This document shows, piece by piece, positions 29,979 through 40,107 of a DNA stretch of 64,000 bases. The DNA lies in contig NW_008246077.1 of assembly GCF_000281045.1 (NCBI RefSeq), positions 900,137 through 964,136 of the forward strand. Reading direction: 5' to 3'. Below the pieces are notes generated by a model. It saw only the letters and a program-made list of their open reading frames with translations. It ran no database searches and was not told where the DNA came from. Both the position numbers and the translations under genes were made by a program. This DNA comes from Saprolegnia diclina VS20. Its lineage: Eukaryota; Oomycota; Saprolegniomycetes; Saprolegniales; Saprolegniaceae. Numbering within the stretch: position 1 is the stretch's first letter; each line of letters begins with the position of its first letter.

Positions 29979-32075
29979 ATGGCTCCGCGGGTCTGGGTCC
30001 GCATGGAGCTCTTCGAGCATTTTGCTCTGCCATTCGCCCCGCGCTGCTTGGCGCAGCTGACGTCCGCTAGCATCTGCGCGGTCGTCGGCGCCTTGCACGC
30101 GCTCGAGCTCCCGCCGGCGCCAGCCTTGGGCTCCGTCGCCCGACCGATCCCGTCGCCACGGTATCCCGCAGACCATGGCTCATGCGATCGGGTGTAGGTA
30201 CGAAGCGTGGCAGCAGATCGCGACCGAGGTTCTGCAATGGAAGGAGCTCGAATGTCGCTCGTACGTGGTCCCTGCGTCTCGTTGGTGCAGCCATGGACGC
30301 CCACCGTAGGTTTTGGCTCGTCTTGACAACGGCCCACCGCCACATCCGAGTGCCCAGCGAGGACGGCGAAGCGTACGATGCATCGGCCCTCGCCGACGAA
30401 GACTACTACACGAAGGAGTCCATCCCGCTCTTCAAGCTCGTCATCTATCTGTACCTCCACTTGGAGAAGCCATCGAAAGCCAAGCCCAAGACGGCCTTTA
30501 GCGCCGTGTACGAGCGACTGCGCTAGACAATGCCACGAGCATAACGCGCATGTAGGTGGCACCACGACGAAGGCACGCCGCCGCCAAGTCCGCGCACGAC
30601 GCCCAACTCGCCCGGCCCCGCGTCGCCGCACACGATCGGGCTCAAGGACCGGTCCGAGGCGGAGACGCAGTACCTTCACTTTGTCCGAGACCATCTCGAC
30701 ACACTCATCGTGCTCTTGTTCGACGTGCAGCGCGACGGCAACGTGTTTGCTGACATCCTTCTGCGTCCCGAGCAGCTCGACGTTCTCGGCTTCTTGCTCG
30801 CAGGCGGCGACTCGTTCGTGCAGCAGCGCTATTACCTCAGCACCATCTACCCGAAATGGGTCAACGGCAGCCAATACACGAGCAAGCTCGCCAAGTGGCT
30901 AAAGAAGTACCTCACGCTCAACGACGTCTTGTATCCGCCGATTGGGTTTGCCTTGCCGCCGTCGATGCATTTTCAACTCCACGGGTCCTTCGACCTTATG
31001 AACGGCAGCGACATGGACGACTCGGAAGGCGCGATCCACCTCCAGCGGTACGTTCTCAAGGTTGCTAAGATGCGGTGTATAGGACTGCGTAGACCGCTCG
31101 TGCTGAGCAACGTGGCCAAGTCGACCGTCATCAAACGCGCCGACGAGATGACGCCGCGCTCGGACGTGACGATCTTTGCCTGCCACGACGCGTTCGTTTA
31201 CATTTTGGGTCCCGTGCGATATCCTTTTTGTCTTTTTGGGTATGGGCAAGTTGTCTTCTCGACTGTTTTCTTGACGAGAGAGCTACGCACGTGTCGATCG
31301 TGGCGTGTGCCAACTGCAAGATCGTGCTCGTCCCGAACCACGGCGTGCTCTCGATCGACCGCTGCGAGAGCGTCAAAGTCACGGGCGTCGCCGCACTGCT
31401 TCGCGTCCAGTACGACGTTTGTCATCGTGGCGAGGATGACGAAAAGACTCTGTGTAGCAACTGCTTGGATTCGACCTTCAACGTGTTTACGCCCCGACGC
31501 GGCCTCTTCTCGGGCGACAACCGTGGCCTTCTGGTTGGCCCATACAACTGCAGCTACCCGATGCTCGCGCACCACTTGAGCGCGAGTGAGTTTGCATTCG
31601 TGCCGCACACCGCGGGCATGTGGGACAAGTTCCTCAACCTCGCGTCGCCGGGTAGAGACGACGATCCTGCTTGGTGCCTCATGCAGGCTTAGAGGACGCC
31701 CATGAGAAGGACGCCATCGTGCTGCAATCGCCGAGTCAGTTTATCGACGTGTGCATTCCCGTCAAGATGGAACTCTCGACGCTCGCGTCCACAAGCAAGG
31801 TAGAGATGCAGATGCAAAACACTCTGCATCGAATCAACTCGTAGGCGCCGCCGTTGGCGCTGCCACCACCATTCGAGGCCGTCGTGCAGCAACTGCACGC
31901 CAACGTCGAGAGTCTCCGGGTCCTCCTCGCCCAAGACGACCTCGAGAGCGCTGGGAAGCGCGCGTTGGAGCAGGCGGTCCAAGCCAAGTTCAAGGAGTGG
32001 CTCACGTCGTCGGGCCATGCGCGCGAAGTCCTCGACCTCGTCCAGCTCGAGAAAGCGCGCGCCCACAGCATGTGA
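29979..32075 (+). CDS. TBCCD1: TBCC domain-containing protein 1 (TBCCD1)-like
   Basis: About eight exons from ATG 29979 (MAPRVWVRMELFEHF) to TGA 32075. The N-terminal half is helical with a disordered Ser/Pro linker (TPPPSPRTTPNSPG). The centre holds the tubulin-cofactor-C/CAP beta-helix (PLVLSNVAKSTVIK, VSIVACANCKIVLVPNHGVL, SIDRCESVKVTGVAALLRV), followed by SNCLDSTFNVFTPRR and NCSYPMLAHHL. The terminal helix contains QAKFKEWLTSSGHAREVLDL. This order and the last segment match animal and algal TBCCD1, which sits at centrosomes/basal bodies and positions the nucleus and flagella. The RP2-type catalytic Arg was not evaluated. A flagellar-apparatus role suits a zoospore-forming organism. Confidence 0.8.
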
Positions 32076-32105
32076 AAGCATCGGAGCAAAATCATAGTTT
32101 CGATC

Positions 32106-33983
32106 TTACGCTGTGTTTGGAAAACACGGGAACGACCGAAGGTTGGGCACCGCATCGAGCACCGCAATCGCCTTGAGAAAGACGCTGTTGGGCGTGAGCC
32201 AGTCGTCGAGGACGAGGCCTTCGGTGAACGTCCCGGCCGTCCAGCCGGGGTTGTACTGATACGCAGACTCGGGGTTGATCGACCACATGAACCCGCCGGC
32301 ATAGTTTTCCTCGAGCATGACGGCCATGAGAAAGTCCGTCGCGCGCTGCGTCGTCTTGAGCGGGTGGGCGTCTTTGGCGTACAGTCCCGCAAACTCGCCG
32401 AGGACGACGGCCTCCTTTTGCTTGGCGTTCAAGTAGCCAAACATGTCGTACGCCGTCGCCTGAATACGGGCTTTCAGCGTCGCGTCGTCGAGCTCGGTGA
32501 AGCTCGGGCCGTAGAAATACGCCTGAGGCGAGACCGCCGGCGTGTAATAATGCGGTGCGTACACAACCTTGTTGGCCGTCGTGAGCGCCACTGGGCGACC
32601 ACCCGCCTCTTGGAGCCCGCCGCCCCACCAGTCGAAATACGAAATCGTCGACCCGTTGAGCGCCACCGTATGCGCGCTGTTGACGCCCTCGACAAAGAGG
32701 AGCCAGTTGGGACACCCATTGAGCATTTGCGTGCCAATGGTTTCGGCGCCGGACGCAAAGTCGGCCCATGTCGATGTGTGCGGTTCGTTCTTAGCGTCGA
32801 GCCCCATGACGTTCCAGTACGTGGCCGAGCAGAGGTTGGTCGTGAGGATCTTGACCGCTTTGAGAAAGTCGGCTTTGGAAATGCCGAGGCTCTCATCGTA
32901 CCACGTGCCGCCCGAGTTGGTCGTTGTGAGTGTGTGCAGCGAGATGAGGACGCCAATGTTGCGGTACGCGAGCACCTTGATAATCGACTGAACCGTGCTC
33001 ATGTACGTTGAGGTGTCGAGCGCTCGGTTGAGCGCCTTGTTGACGAGCCCGCTGATCGGTGGCGTGTTTTTGAGGAGGCTCGTGATGCACACTGGGAGGC
33101 GCACGGCGTTGAACTTGTGTTCTTGCATAAACTGCGCAATGACATACTAGACAGATGGAGAATAATGCTGCCGCCATTTTTCGAGTACGGCGTACCGCGG
33201 TCGTGCCGTTTTGGCTGTTGGCCCACAGTCCGAGCGGCACGTTGACGCCTGTCTCCATGCCAAACCTGCCCACGTGGTAGAATGGAATCGTTGCACTAAA
33301 GGGTGCGGGACACGTCGTACCAGTTGAGGCCTTTGAGTCCGACCGCGACTTCAGTGCCGTTGGCACTCGTGCTGTAGATCTTGCCGTTCTTGCTGAGGTA
33401 ATTGGGAAGCTCGCAGTCTACGCCAACCGACAATTGAGCGACTTTGATCGGATGAATACCGACGTACTTGTCGTCGAGTATGTCATGGGGTTGCCCACTT
33501 GACCGTCGGCAGCATCCGTGTCGGCGGTTCCCGAAACGAGGTTGCCAGAGTGGTTCTTGAAGAGCCTGTTGGTGGCGATCAGGACGCGTTCCTTCGCCGC
33601 GTCGCGCGCGTCACGGGCCTCAAAGACGATGCCAACGACTGAGCCCGCTACGATGCAGAACAAGAGCAGGATCCCCGGCCATGTCTACGTCCGTCATATC
33701 ATCCGAGCATGGTGCTGCATGTGCGTACTCGAATGCGGCCCTTGTAATCGCGCTTTGACTCGGGCTGCGTCACGTCACTTTCCACAGGCACAATGACGCG
33801 GAACTCGGACGCGCGGGAAAAGTCGCCCGACGCCGACGTGCGCAGACACTTCTCGCTCTCACGCACGCTTTCGCGCCAGAGGTCCATGCTCTCGCGGTGC
33901 TGGAGGTCGTACCCGGACGAGTGGCGGGCGTTGCGCTCCGAGGGCCGACTGATCTCGGCGTCCGAGAGACGGTTGTACTCCAT
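32106..33983 (-). CDS. type II membrane-anchored glycoside hydrolase family 5
   Basis: Five or so exons from ATG 33983 (MEYNRLSDAEISRPSE) to 32106. A cytosolic N-terminus of about 90 residues precedes one membrane helix (ILLLFCIVAGSVVGIVF), placing the enzyme outside or in the secretory lumen. The GH5 barrel begins with VGLKGLNW/FGMETG...GLW (joined across an intron), then FNAVRLPVC, acid/base Glu in GLDAKNEPH, and nucleophile Glu in AVVLGEFAG, with GGFMWSINPES near the end. All main GH5 landmarks are present, so it should be active on beta-glucans. In oomycetes, whose walls are beta-1,3/1,6-glucan and cellulose, a wall-remodelling role is likely. Exact specificity is not determined. Confidence 0.82.
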
Positions 33984-35112
33984 CTTGTCGGGCAATTAGT
34001 CGATTCGAGTATGTTGCGAAGTCGAGAAAATGCGTACTGACGCGTTCGGTGTTGGTCGGTCCGAAGAGATTCGTCCGTATGCCACGTCATGGCCGTTTTT
34101 GCAATATATTTTTAAAATATGATCTTATCGGTGACGTGGACGCACGTGCGAGCGCTGCGATATCCCACTGACGCCAAGCGGCGCAAAATTTCCGGTTCCT
34201 CATGATAGATGAAGGACGAGATACTGGATGGTACCCAGGAGTTGCTCCGCAGATTCAATCCACCGCTCGCCGTCAACTGCGCCTGCAGAGTGACAGTAGA
34301 CGGCAGGCTCAAATAGCATGGAGCTTTCTGATAAGCCGCTCGTGTTGGTGCCGAAACGAGGTGCCCTTCGTCGTGGGACAGAGTTCAGTACCTCGGCGGA
34401 ACAAGAGACGTCTTTTTGGCACCCGATCCAATTACTACGCTTCGCTCGGATGGTTCGCAGGAGACTTGGTGTCAGTGCATGGAGCCCGAGCATCGCAGCT
34501 GTCCGCACGGGGTTGCTCCCAATCTGCAGTAGGCCACGTGAGACCGAGACCCCAAAGTTTATAGCTACTCGCGCAATCTTGGCGTACGACAAGAGTCATT
34601 TGTTACATGCATATGCTAGAGATTCCATGCGTCTAGCCCCCTCCTGGATCCAAGTTTCGAAAGCCGTGCGTCCAAAATGGCCGGTGGCTCGTCTCCTGCG
34701 CGTCGCTCGCAACGATGCGGGAGAGCCACGCTCGCACGTGTCGGCCAAACAATGCGCGACGGAGACTCCGCGTTGATAATGGCCGGTCCGACCGACCTCC
34801 GGGCGACTGAAAACAAATATAAACAACTGGTGCCCACAAAGTCCTCGTCGTTGGGCCGGATATGATTGCGTTCCAGCGCACGACAAGTACACGGCACAAG
34901 CCAGTCGATAGCACCAAGGCCATAAATATCGAGGGTGTAGCACGAAATTCGCTTATACAAATTCGCGCTTGGTGGAACCCCTTCATGACGATGATTCAAG
35001 TCGCTGGGCAAACGAAAAAGCGGGGAGGCAAACGGATAATAAAATATAATAGAGAATAAAAATATGCTGCGATCCTGCACGAAAGGGCGTCGGCCGCGAT
35101 CGCGGCCGAAGG
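33984..35112. other. gene-poor, lower-GC region
   Basis: Frames on both strands reach 100-300 codons here, but none has a clean start, coding-like composition or recognisable motif. The long minus-strand frame 34616-35548 runs through AT-rich sequence and contradicts the better frame at its 5' end. Possibly old transposon or gene debris. Confidence 0.4.
35090..35109. repeat. 20-bp perfect GC-rich palindrome
   Basis: tcggccgcgatcgcggccga reads the same on both strands. It lies 3 bp downstream of the stop of the weak ORF at 35113. It could form a hairpin in RNA and may mark a transcript end. Confidence 0.6.
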
Positions 35113-35490
35113 CTAGACCGCGACGTTGAGGCGACTGCTCGCGTCGTCCACGGGTGTGCGCTTCACCTTTTTCAGCGCTGGAGGTGTCGTCTTCTCGTCG
35201 GCTGCTGACCGCATGGCCGAAGCCACCTTGCGGACGGCATCGGTCCCAGTCGCCGTCGTTGGAAACACAGGTGGCTTCGCACGCGGCTTCGTCGCCTGTA
35301 GCGTAGGCGGCTTCATCATCGGTAGTGCATTCGGCTTCTTCGTTGCCAGCATCACCGACATCACCGAGGTACACCCCATGCAGAGCAGTGACAAGCAGGC
35401 ACCGTTGCGAACGATCTGCCACAGCGAGCACGACCCACCGCGCACGCCCTGACATGACGTGTGGACAAGTGTGGTTCCATCCACCATTGC
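35113..35490 (-). CDS. weakly supported ORF, unrecognised
   Basis: Frame of 125 codons from ATG 35490 (MVDGTTLVHTSCQGV) to 35113. A hydrophobic stretch (ACLSLLCMGCTSVMSVML) is followed by a Lys/Pro/Thr-rich tail (ALKKVKRTPVDDASSR). Composition is more coding-like than its surroundings, and an upstream exon is likely missing. It may be the 3' part of a decayed gene. Confidence 0.3.
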   Translation of the reverse strand, partial: AMVDGTTLVHTSCQGVRGGSCSLWQIVRNGACLSLLCMGCTSVMSVMLATKKPNALPMMKPPTLQATKPRAKPPVFPTTATGTDAVRKVASAMRSAADEKTTPPALKKVKRTPVDDASSRLNVAV

Positions 35491-35653
35491 TGCAAAGCGC
35501 TGGGCGTCTGTCCTTGGACCATAGTACGCTGCGATCCGGGTCTCCCATCGTGTGTCATCTCCTCGCCAAGGAAGACAACCATGGGAATGACCTCGCGTCA
35601 CTGTTTTAATCAAAATTATGTTTTAAACCCATCTGGTTGCAGTTTTCATTTCG

Positions 35654-36698
35654 ATGGGCGAAAATTTCGCGCCACGCCATGGCCTTGATAGAAGCAAGGA
35701 TACCGACCGGTGCTCTCCAGAAGACCAACGTCTCGCTGGCTTTTCCAGCGTAGCTGCTGCTGCGTTGTCAACTGCAGGCGAACGTGTTTACAAGGCCATA
35801 CAAAAGTCTCCGAGCTGCAGGCGTACTAGAACGAAATTGGCGCGTCGAAGTCCAATTATACGCTTTTCTACGACGATTGGGTCCATGGGCTGCCCGTAAA
35901 TGTATTTCGCCCCCCGAGGCCAGTGCCGAGCCTAGGCTGCTTTGCGCACAGAGTCTGCGTCGACCAAGAGGCTGCTCGACGACGCTTTACACATGGCTGG
36001 ATCTCAACTTGGAGAAGGCGTTTGAGGAAGAGATCGTGAGCGTCGCCTCGGCGCTCAAGGACGCGCGCTGGGTCCGCTACCGATGCGATGCAGGCTGCCT
36101 TGGGCATGAGTCTTCTGTTGTGCAAACAAGAGATCGACACGGTGCTGCACCTCATTAAGCGAACCACCGAGCACGCAGCGGACGTCACGAGCTCCTGGTC
36201 TTGGCCAATGTCGAAGAAGACACCCTCGGCGTCGCCAAGAAACTTGTGCTCGGCGTGGAAGAGAGCACGAGTGCGACGGCGCGTGCTGCGGCAAGCAAAC
36301 GAAGCGGGTGCTTTGTGTACGCACTCCGAGTTGCCCTCCAGAGACAGCCCAAGTGCAGCGGCACGAGTCCTCTGATTGAGAACCTTCCGTTGGTCACGGC
36401 GGACGGTCTAAACTGTGACGTTCATGGGTCGTCGCTCTTTGGTCTCACAGCCCGTCGTGACGGACTCGACGTTTCCCTGAGTCTCTTGGCACGTCTGGCG
36501 GGCCGGGGCGTCTCCACACTTTGGAGCTCGACGATCGCTCAGAAGGTTGTCGGCATGATTCAGATCGAGGCGTACGGAGTGGCCGCCCGTGCACCAAGGC
36601 GCTGGGCCATCGCCCCGAGCTTTTCAGCGTCCTCTCTCGGCGCAAACAACGAGATTTTGGAGAAACCTGGACACTGGTTGGCGTGTCACAAGCAATAA
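35654..36698 (+). pseudogene. probable degraded protein-coding region
   Basis: Coding-like segments appear in all three plus frames without splice sites that join them: VSELQAY then an in-frame stop followed by NEIGASKSNYTLFYDDWVHG at about 35810-35890, LDLNLEKAFEEEIVSVASAL at about 36000-36060, CKQEIDTVLHLIKRTTEHAA at about 36120-36180 and VEEDTLGVAKKLVLGVEEST from about 36208. Frame changes and a stop without good introns suggest decay. No family is recognised. Confidence 0.35.
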
Positions 36699-37049
36699 AT
36701 CCACCAAAATCCAGTGGCTATAAATAGCCACAAGAATGGGTGCCTCATTTATAACTCTGGATTTCTCAGGTTGAAGTTGACCCATCGTCGCCAGGCTCAG
36801 AAATCACCTGCCGCTTGGTATGGGTGGCGCAGCCAAGCTTAACTACTCATCCTCGCGCTTGATTTGTAGCAAGACTACTACGCATAAGCTCGTAGTAATA
36901 CGAGACGATATGTGGCTGCGCTTGCTTGGACGCGAGAGACAGTCAAAGTCCCAAGGCCAACTTCAAGTCGTGTTCGCTTCTGATTGGCTAACGTGTTGCC
37001 TTTGCTGCACCGATGACGACCGTCGAACACTTACGAATTTGCACTCAGC
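36699..37049. other. intergenic, nothing recognised
   Basis: AT-richer leader in front of the acetyltransferase gene. No CCGGAT motif and no supported ORF. Confidence 0.45.
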
Positions 37050-37676
37050 ATGGACGACTACAAGAACCACCCGCTGCGCCACACGATGCGCGTCGCTGGC
37101 GACAGCGAGACCGAGGAAGACCGGATGCTCCAGGGTCAGCTCTACTACGGCGGATGCCCCGTCCTCATGGCCAAGCGCGTTGCGGCGCGCAAGCTGTGGT
37201 CGCAGCTCAACAAGCTCGACGACGTGGACGCGACGGACCCCGCCCGCCTCGCGCTCTTGCGTGAGCTTCTTGGGTCCATGGGCCAGGACGTCGCGATCGA
37301 GTCGCCGTTCCGGTGCGACTACGGGAACAACATTTATCTCGGGTCCAACTGCTTTATCAACTACAACTGCACGATCCTCGACTGCAACAAGGTCACGTTC
37401 GGTGACAACGTGCTCGTTGCGCCCAACGTCTCGATCTACACGGCTACGCACCCGACCGACGCCAAGTTGCGCCACGACTGGGGCCCCGAATTGGCCTTTC
37501 CCATCACGATTGGCAACGACGTCTGGATCGGCGGCAACGCTGTCATTCTTCCGGGTGTCACCATCGGGGACGGCGCCGTCATTGGCGCGGGGGCCGTCGT
37601 CACTAAGGACGTGCCGCCGTATGTCGTCGTTGGCGGCACGCCGGCGCGGATCATCAAGCATCTCGACAAGCCGTAA
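37050..37676 (+). CDS. maltose/galactoside O-acetyltransferase-like hexapeptide enzyme
   Basis: Intronless, 208 aa, ATG 37050. Residues about 20-75 form the N-terminal helical Maa domain ([18 protein letters not shown]...[10 protein letters not shown]). A left-handed beta-helix of hexapeptide repeats follows ([31 protein letters not shown]), with the catalytic His in TATHP, then [36 protein letters not shown] and GGTPARII. This is the LacA/Maa/NodL pattern: acetyl transfer from acetyl-CoA to a sugar hydroxyl. The single-exon structure and bacterial-type sequence make acquisition from bacteria plausible, though many fungi and oomycetes have such genes. The start is clear and all motifs are intact. 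Confidence 0.88.
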   Translation: MDDYKNHPLRHTMRVAGDSETEEDRMLQGQLYYGGCPVLMAKRVAARKLWSQLNKLDDVDATDPARLALLRELLGSMGQDVAIESPFRCDYGNNIYLGSNCFINYNCTILDCNKVTFGDNVLVAPNVSIYTATHPTDAKLRHDWGPELAFPITIGNDVWIGGNAVILPGVTIGDGAVIGAGAVVTKDVPPYVVVGGTPARIIKHLDKP

Positions 37677-38251
37677 TGACGACCGTCGGATCATTTGTAA
37701 CAACATGTGTTTCTGCATGAGGCGCACATGTGTCTTGTCCATTGCATGGAGCACGAGCCTTGAGCAAAGTATTCTACTGTCGTCAATTCCAGTCGGAAGA
37801 GGGACGAGTATAACACACTACTTTTGAGGGCGTATCAAAGGAGCTGCGCGAGCTGTCCGTGTACGTACAGGTGCAGCGAGGTAATCACGGGTTGGGACTT
37901 CGATCAGCGACCACCGTGTACTAGTATCCGCTAACCCCTAAACCAGAGGCGGTTGTGCGTGCTGGTAGGAGCAGCGCAAGAGAGGACTTGGTCGCAGGGC
38001 GCAGTCGCATTTCAAAACCCGCTGCCGCTCATTGCTGTTATGCTCCAGGGGCTCGCTAACGAGGTCGTTCATTGAGTATCTAGTCCGCGCGTCGTCGCAA
38101 TATGAGTCTACCGACCAGCAGGTCGTGGCCCAAATGCTATGACGTGGTCCTCCAATCCGGTGGTGGTTTTGGCTCCAACCATCGAGTATGTAGTAGCAAT
38201 GATGATTTGAGAGTTATGAGTTAAAAAAACAGGTCTGGTGTCGCGAGCGCT
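37677..38251. other. intergenic, nothing recognised
   Basis: Separates two convergent genes by 575 bp, which is long for this window. No tRNA B-box, ORF or motif seen. Confidence 0.45.
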
Positions 38252-39868
38252 CTACTTTTTCCGGCCCTTGAATTTGTTGAAGGTCGCGCGGGCGCCCTTC
38301 TTGGCGGGAAAGTCCTTCTTCTTGCCGCCAAAGGCCTTGCCCATCGGCTTCTTCCCCGTCGGCTTCCCCGTCGGCTTGCCCGTCGGCTTGCCACTCGGTT
38401 TGCCACTCGACTTGTCAACCGGCGGCTTGCGGTCGTTGAACTTGCGCTTGCCGGCCATGGGCGCCTTCTTCTCGGCAACCTTGCGGTCCGAAAACATGTA
38501 CGCGTCCGGCTCTTCGCCGACGGCCTGGCGGTAGTACTCGGCGTCTTCGAGGTCCGAGACTTCTTCCGTGTTGGCGTACTGCTGCAGAAGGCGGCGCTTG
38601 GTGTGCACGTCGACGCCCTTCTTGTCGGCCTTGGCCTTCTTCTTCGCCTCCTTTGCGTCCGTCTTGGCCTGGACGTTGGCGGCCTGCTCTTCGCGGCGCT
38701 TGCGCTTGAGCGCGTTCTCCATGTCCTTGCGCGCCTTGATCTTGGCGGCTTCCTCCGGCGTCTTTTGCACTACAAAGCAATGAGGCACCAGGTGTGAAGT
38801 CGCAAGAACGTACCGAAGGCGTGGTACAAGATATCGCCGTCGCACACGCCCTTCTCGACCTTGACGAGCTTGAGCGTGAGGCGCGGGCCAACCTCGGCGA
38901 GGCGCACCGCGCTCTTCTCGCTCTTCGTGTTGCCCCGGCCGCGGAACTTGTCGGGCAGCACAATGTGCGCCGACTCGTCGTCGACCTCGCTATCGGACGT
39001 CATGCCTGTCTGCGCATTCCCGAAGACAAAGTCCGAGATATCTTCGACGTTGCCGAGGTTCGGGACCTTGGACTTGACGAGCGTCTTGACGCTCTTCGAG
39101 AGACCGAGCGGCGCGGCGCGGATGACATACTGACGGAACTCAACATGGCCCGTCTCCTTGTCGTAGTGGAAGAGCACGACGCGGCGACAGTCGGCGAGCG
39201 CAATTGTCTGGACGTCAATGGCCGGGAACATGTTTTGAAACGTCGCATTGAGAAGCTACACCGCATGCGCATGAGCGACGAGCTTGACAAGACGATGCGA
39301 TCTACCTTGACGTGGTCTTCGGCGCCGGTAAAGTTGTTGAGGACGACGAGCGGCGACGTCTTGAAGGCAAGCGACGCATCGACCGGGCGCTTCTGGATCG
39401 AGTGGATGTGCTTCATGAGCGAGTAGCCGACGACCTTGAACGAGAGCGTCGGGCCGCGCGGGAGGCGCACGAGCTTCATGTTCGTGCCGGCGTCTGTGTG
39501 GCTAAAAGCGAGGAAGTGCGAGACGCCGAGCGGCGCCGCCACGTGCACGAAATCTTGGATCGTGTTTTTGCTACGACGAGAGGATGGTGAGCCGATGACG
39601 CATGGGCGAAAGATGTAGCTACCGCTTCTCACGGAGCTTGTCGGCTGTGTACGGCAGCATGACCTGGCGCATGTCCTGGACGAGGTTGATGACACAGCCC
39701 GGTGCTTTGCCCATCTTGAAGACGAAGCTCTTGGGCGTGTTCTCGTAGTCTTCCGTGCCCGCATTGGCATGCGTACGGGTCTTCTTCTACACAGAGAGAG
39801 CATGCATGAGCCATAGCCCTCCGGTGGCAGCAGCGACGACGTACGCGACGGCCGGCCTTGCGTGGCAT
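38252..39868 (-). CDS. Peter Pan/SSF1-like ribosome biogenesis protein (Brix domain)
   Basis: About five exons, starting with the small exon MPRKAGRR (39845-39868) joined to KKTRTHANAGTEDYENTPKS. The Brix domain follows: SFVFKMGKAPGCVINLVQDM, then VHVAAPLGVSHFLAFS, GPTLSFKVVGYSLMKHI, CRRVVLFHYDKETGHVEFRQYV and the Peter Pan hallmark KSKVPNLGNVEDISDFV. The C-terminus is Lys-rich coiled coil and ends in a GKPSGKPTGKPTGKPTGKK repeat and FNKFKGRK. SSF1/PPAN acts in the nucleolus in 27S pre-rRNA processing and 60S assembly. The family call is secure; the KPTG repeats may be variable between strains. Confidence 0.87.
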
Positions 39869-39932
39869 CTTCCTCTAGCTGCGTTCGACTGGATAGGAGA
39901 TGAACAACAAGCTCGAAGCGCCAAGCGCGAGC

Positions 39933-39982
39933 TGTCCGGATACGCCCATTCGGTTGGTAATCATTGGGTGTCCATCCGGACA
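39933..39982. promoter_or_regulatory. two CCGGAT motifs between divergent genes
   Basis: TGTCCGGATACG (39933-39943), reading CGTATCCGGACA on the minus strand about 65 bp before the Peter Pan ATG, and CATCCGGACA (39973-39982) about 126 bp before the ATG at 40108. Each could serve one of the two genes. Confidence 0.42.
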
Positions 39983-40107
39983 CCGGGCACACTTGGTGTT
40001 TGTATCGACTTTAATATGGGTTGCTGCAGGTTATATATCATATCAGAGAGGTTTAATGCCAAAATAGTGTGTATTATTGGACAAAACGACCAGAAATAGA
40101 GTAATCG

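Noticed and set aside
34616-35548. Minus-strand ORF of 310 codons
   Set aside because: Crosses AT-rich sequence with changing composition and no motif, and conflicts with the better frame at 35113-35490.
37677-38251. Possible tRNA or snRNA gene in the long convergent spacer
   Set aside because: No A-box/B-box pair, cloverleaf or snRNA core could be found by eye.
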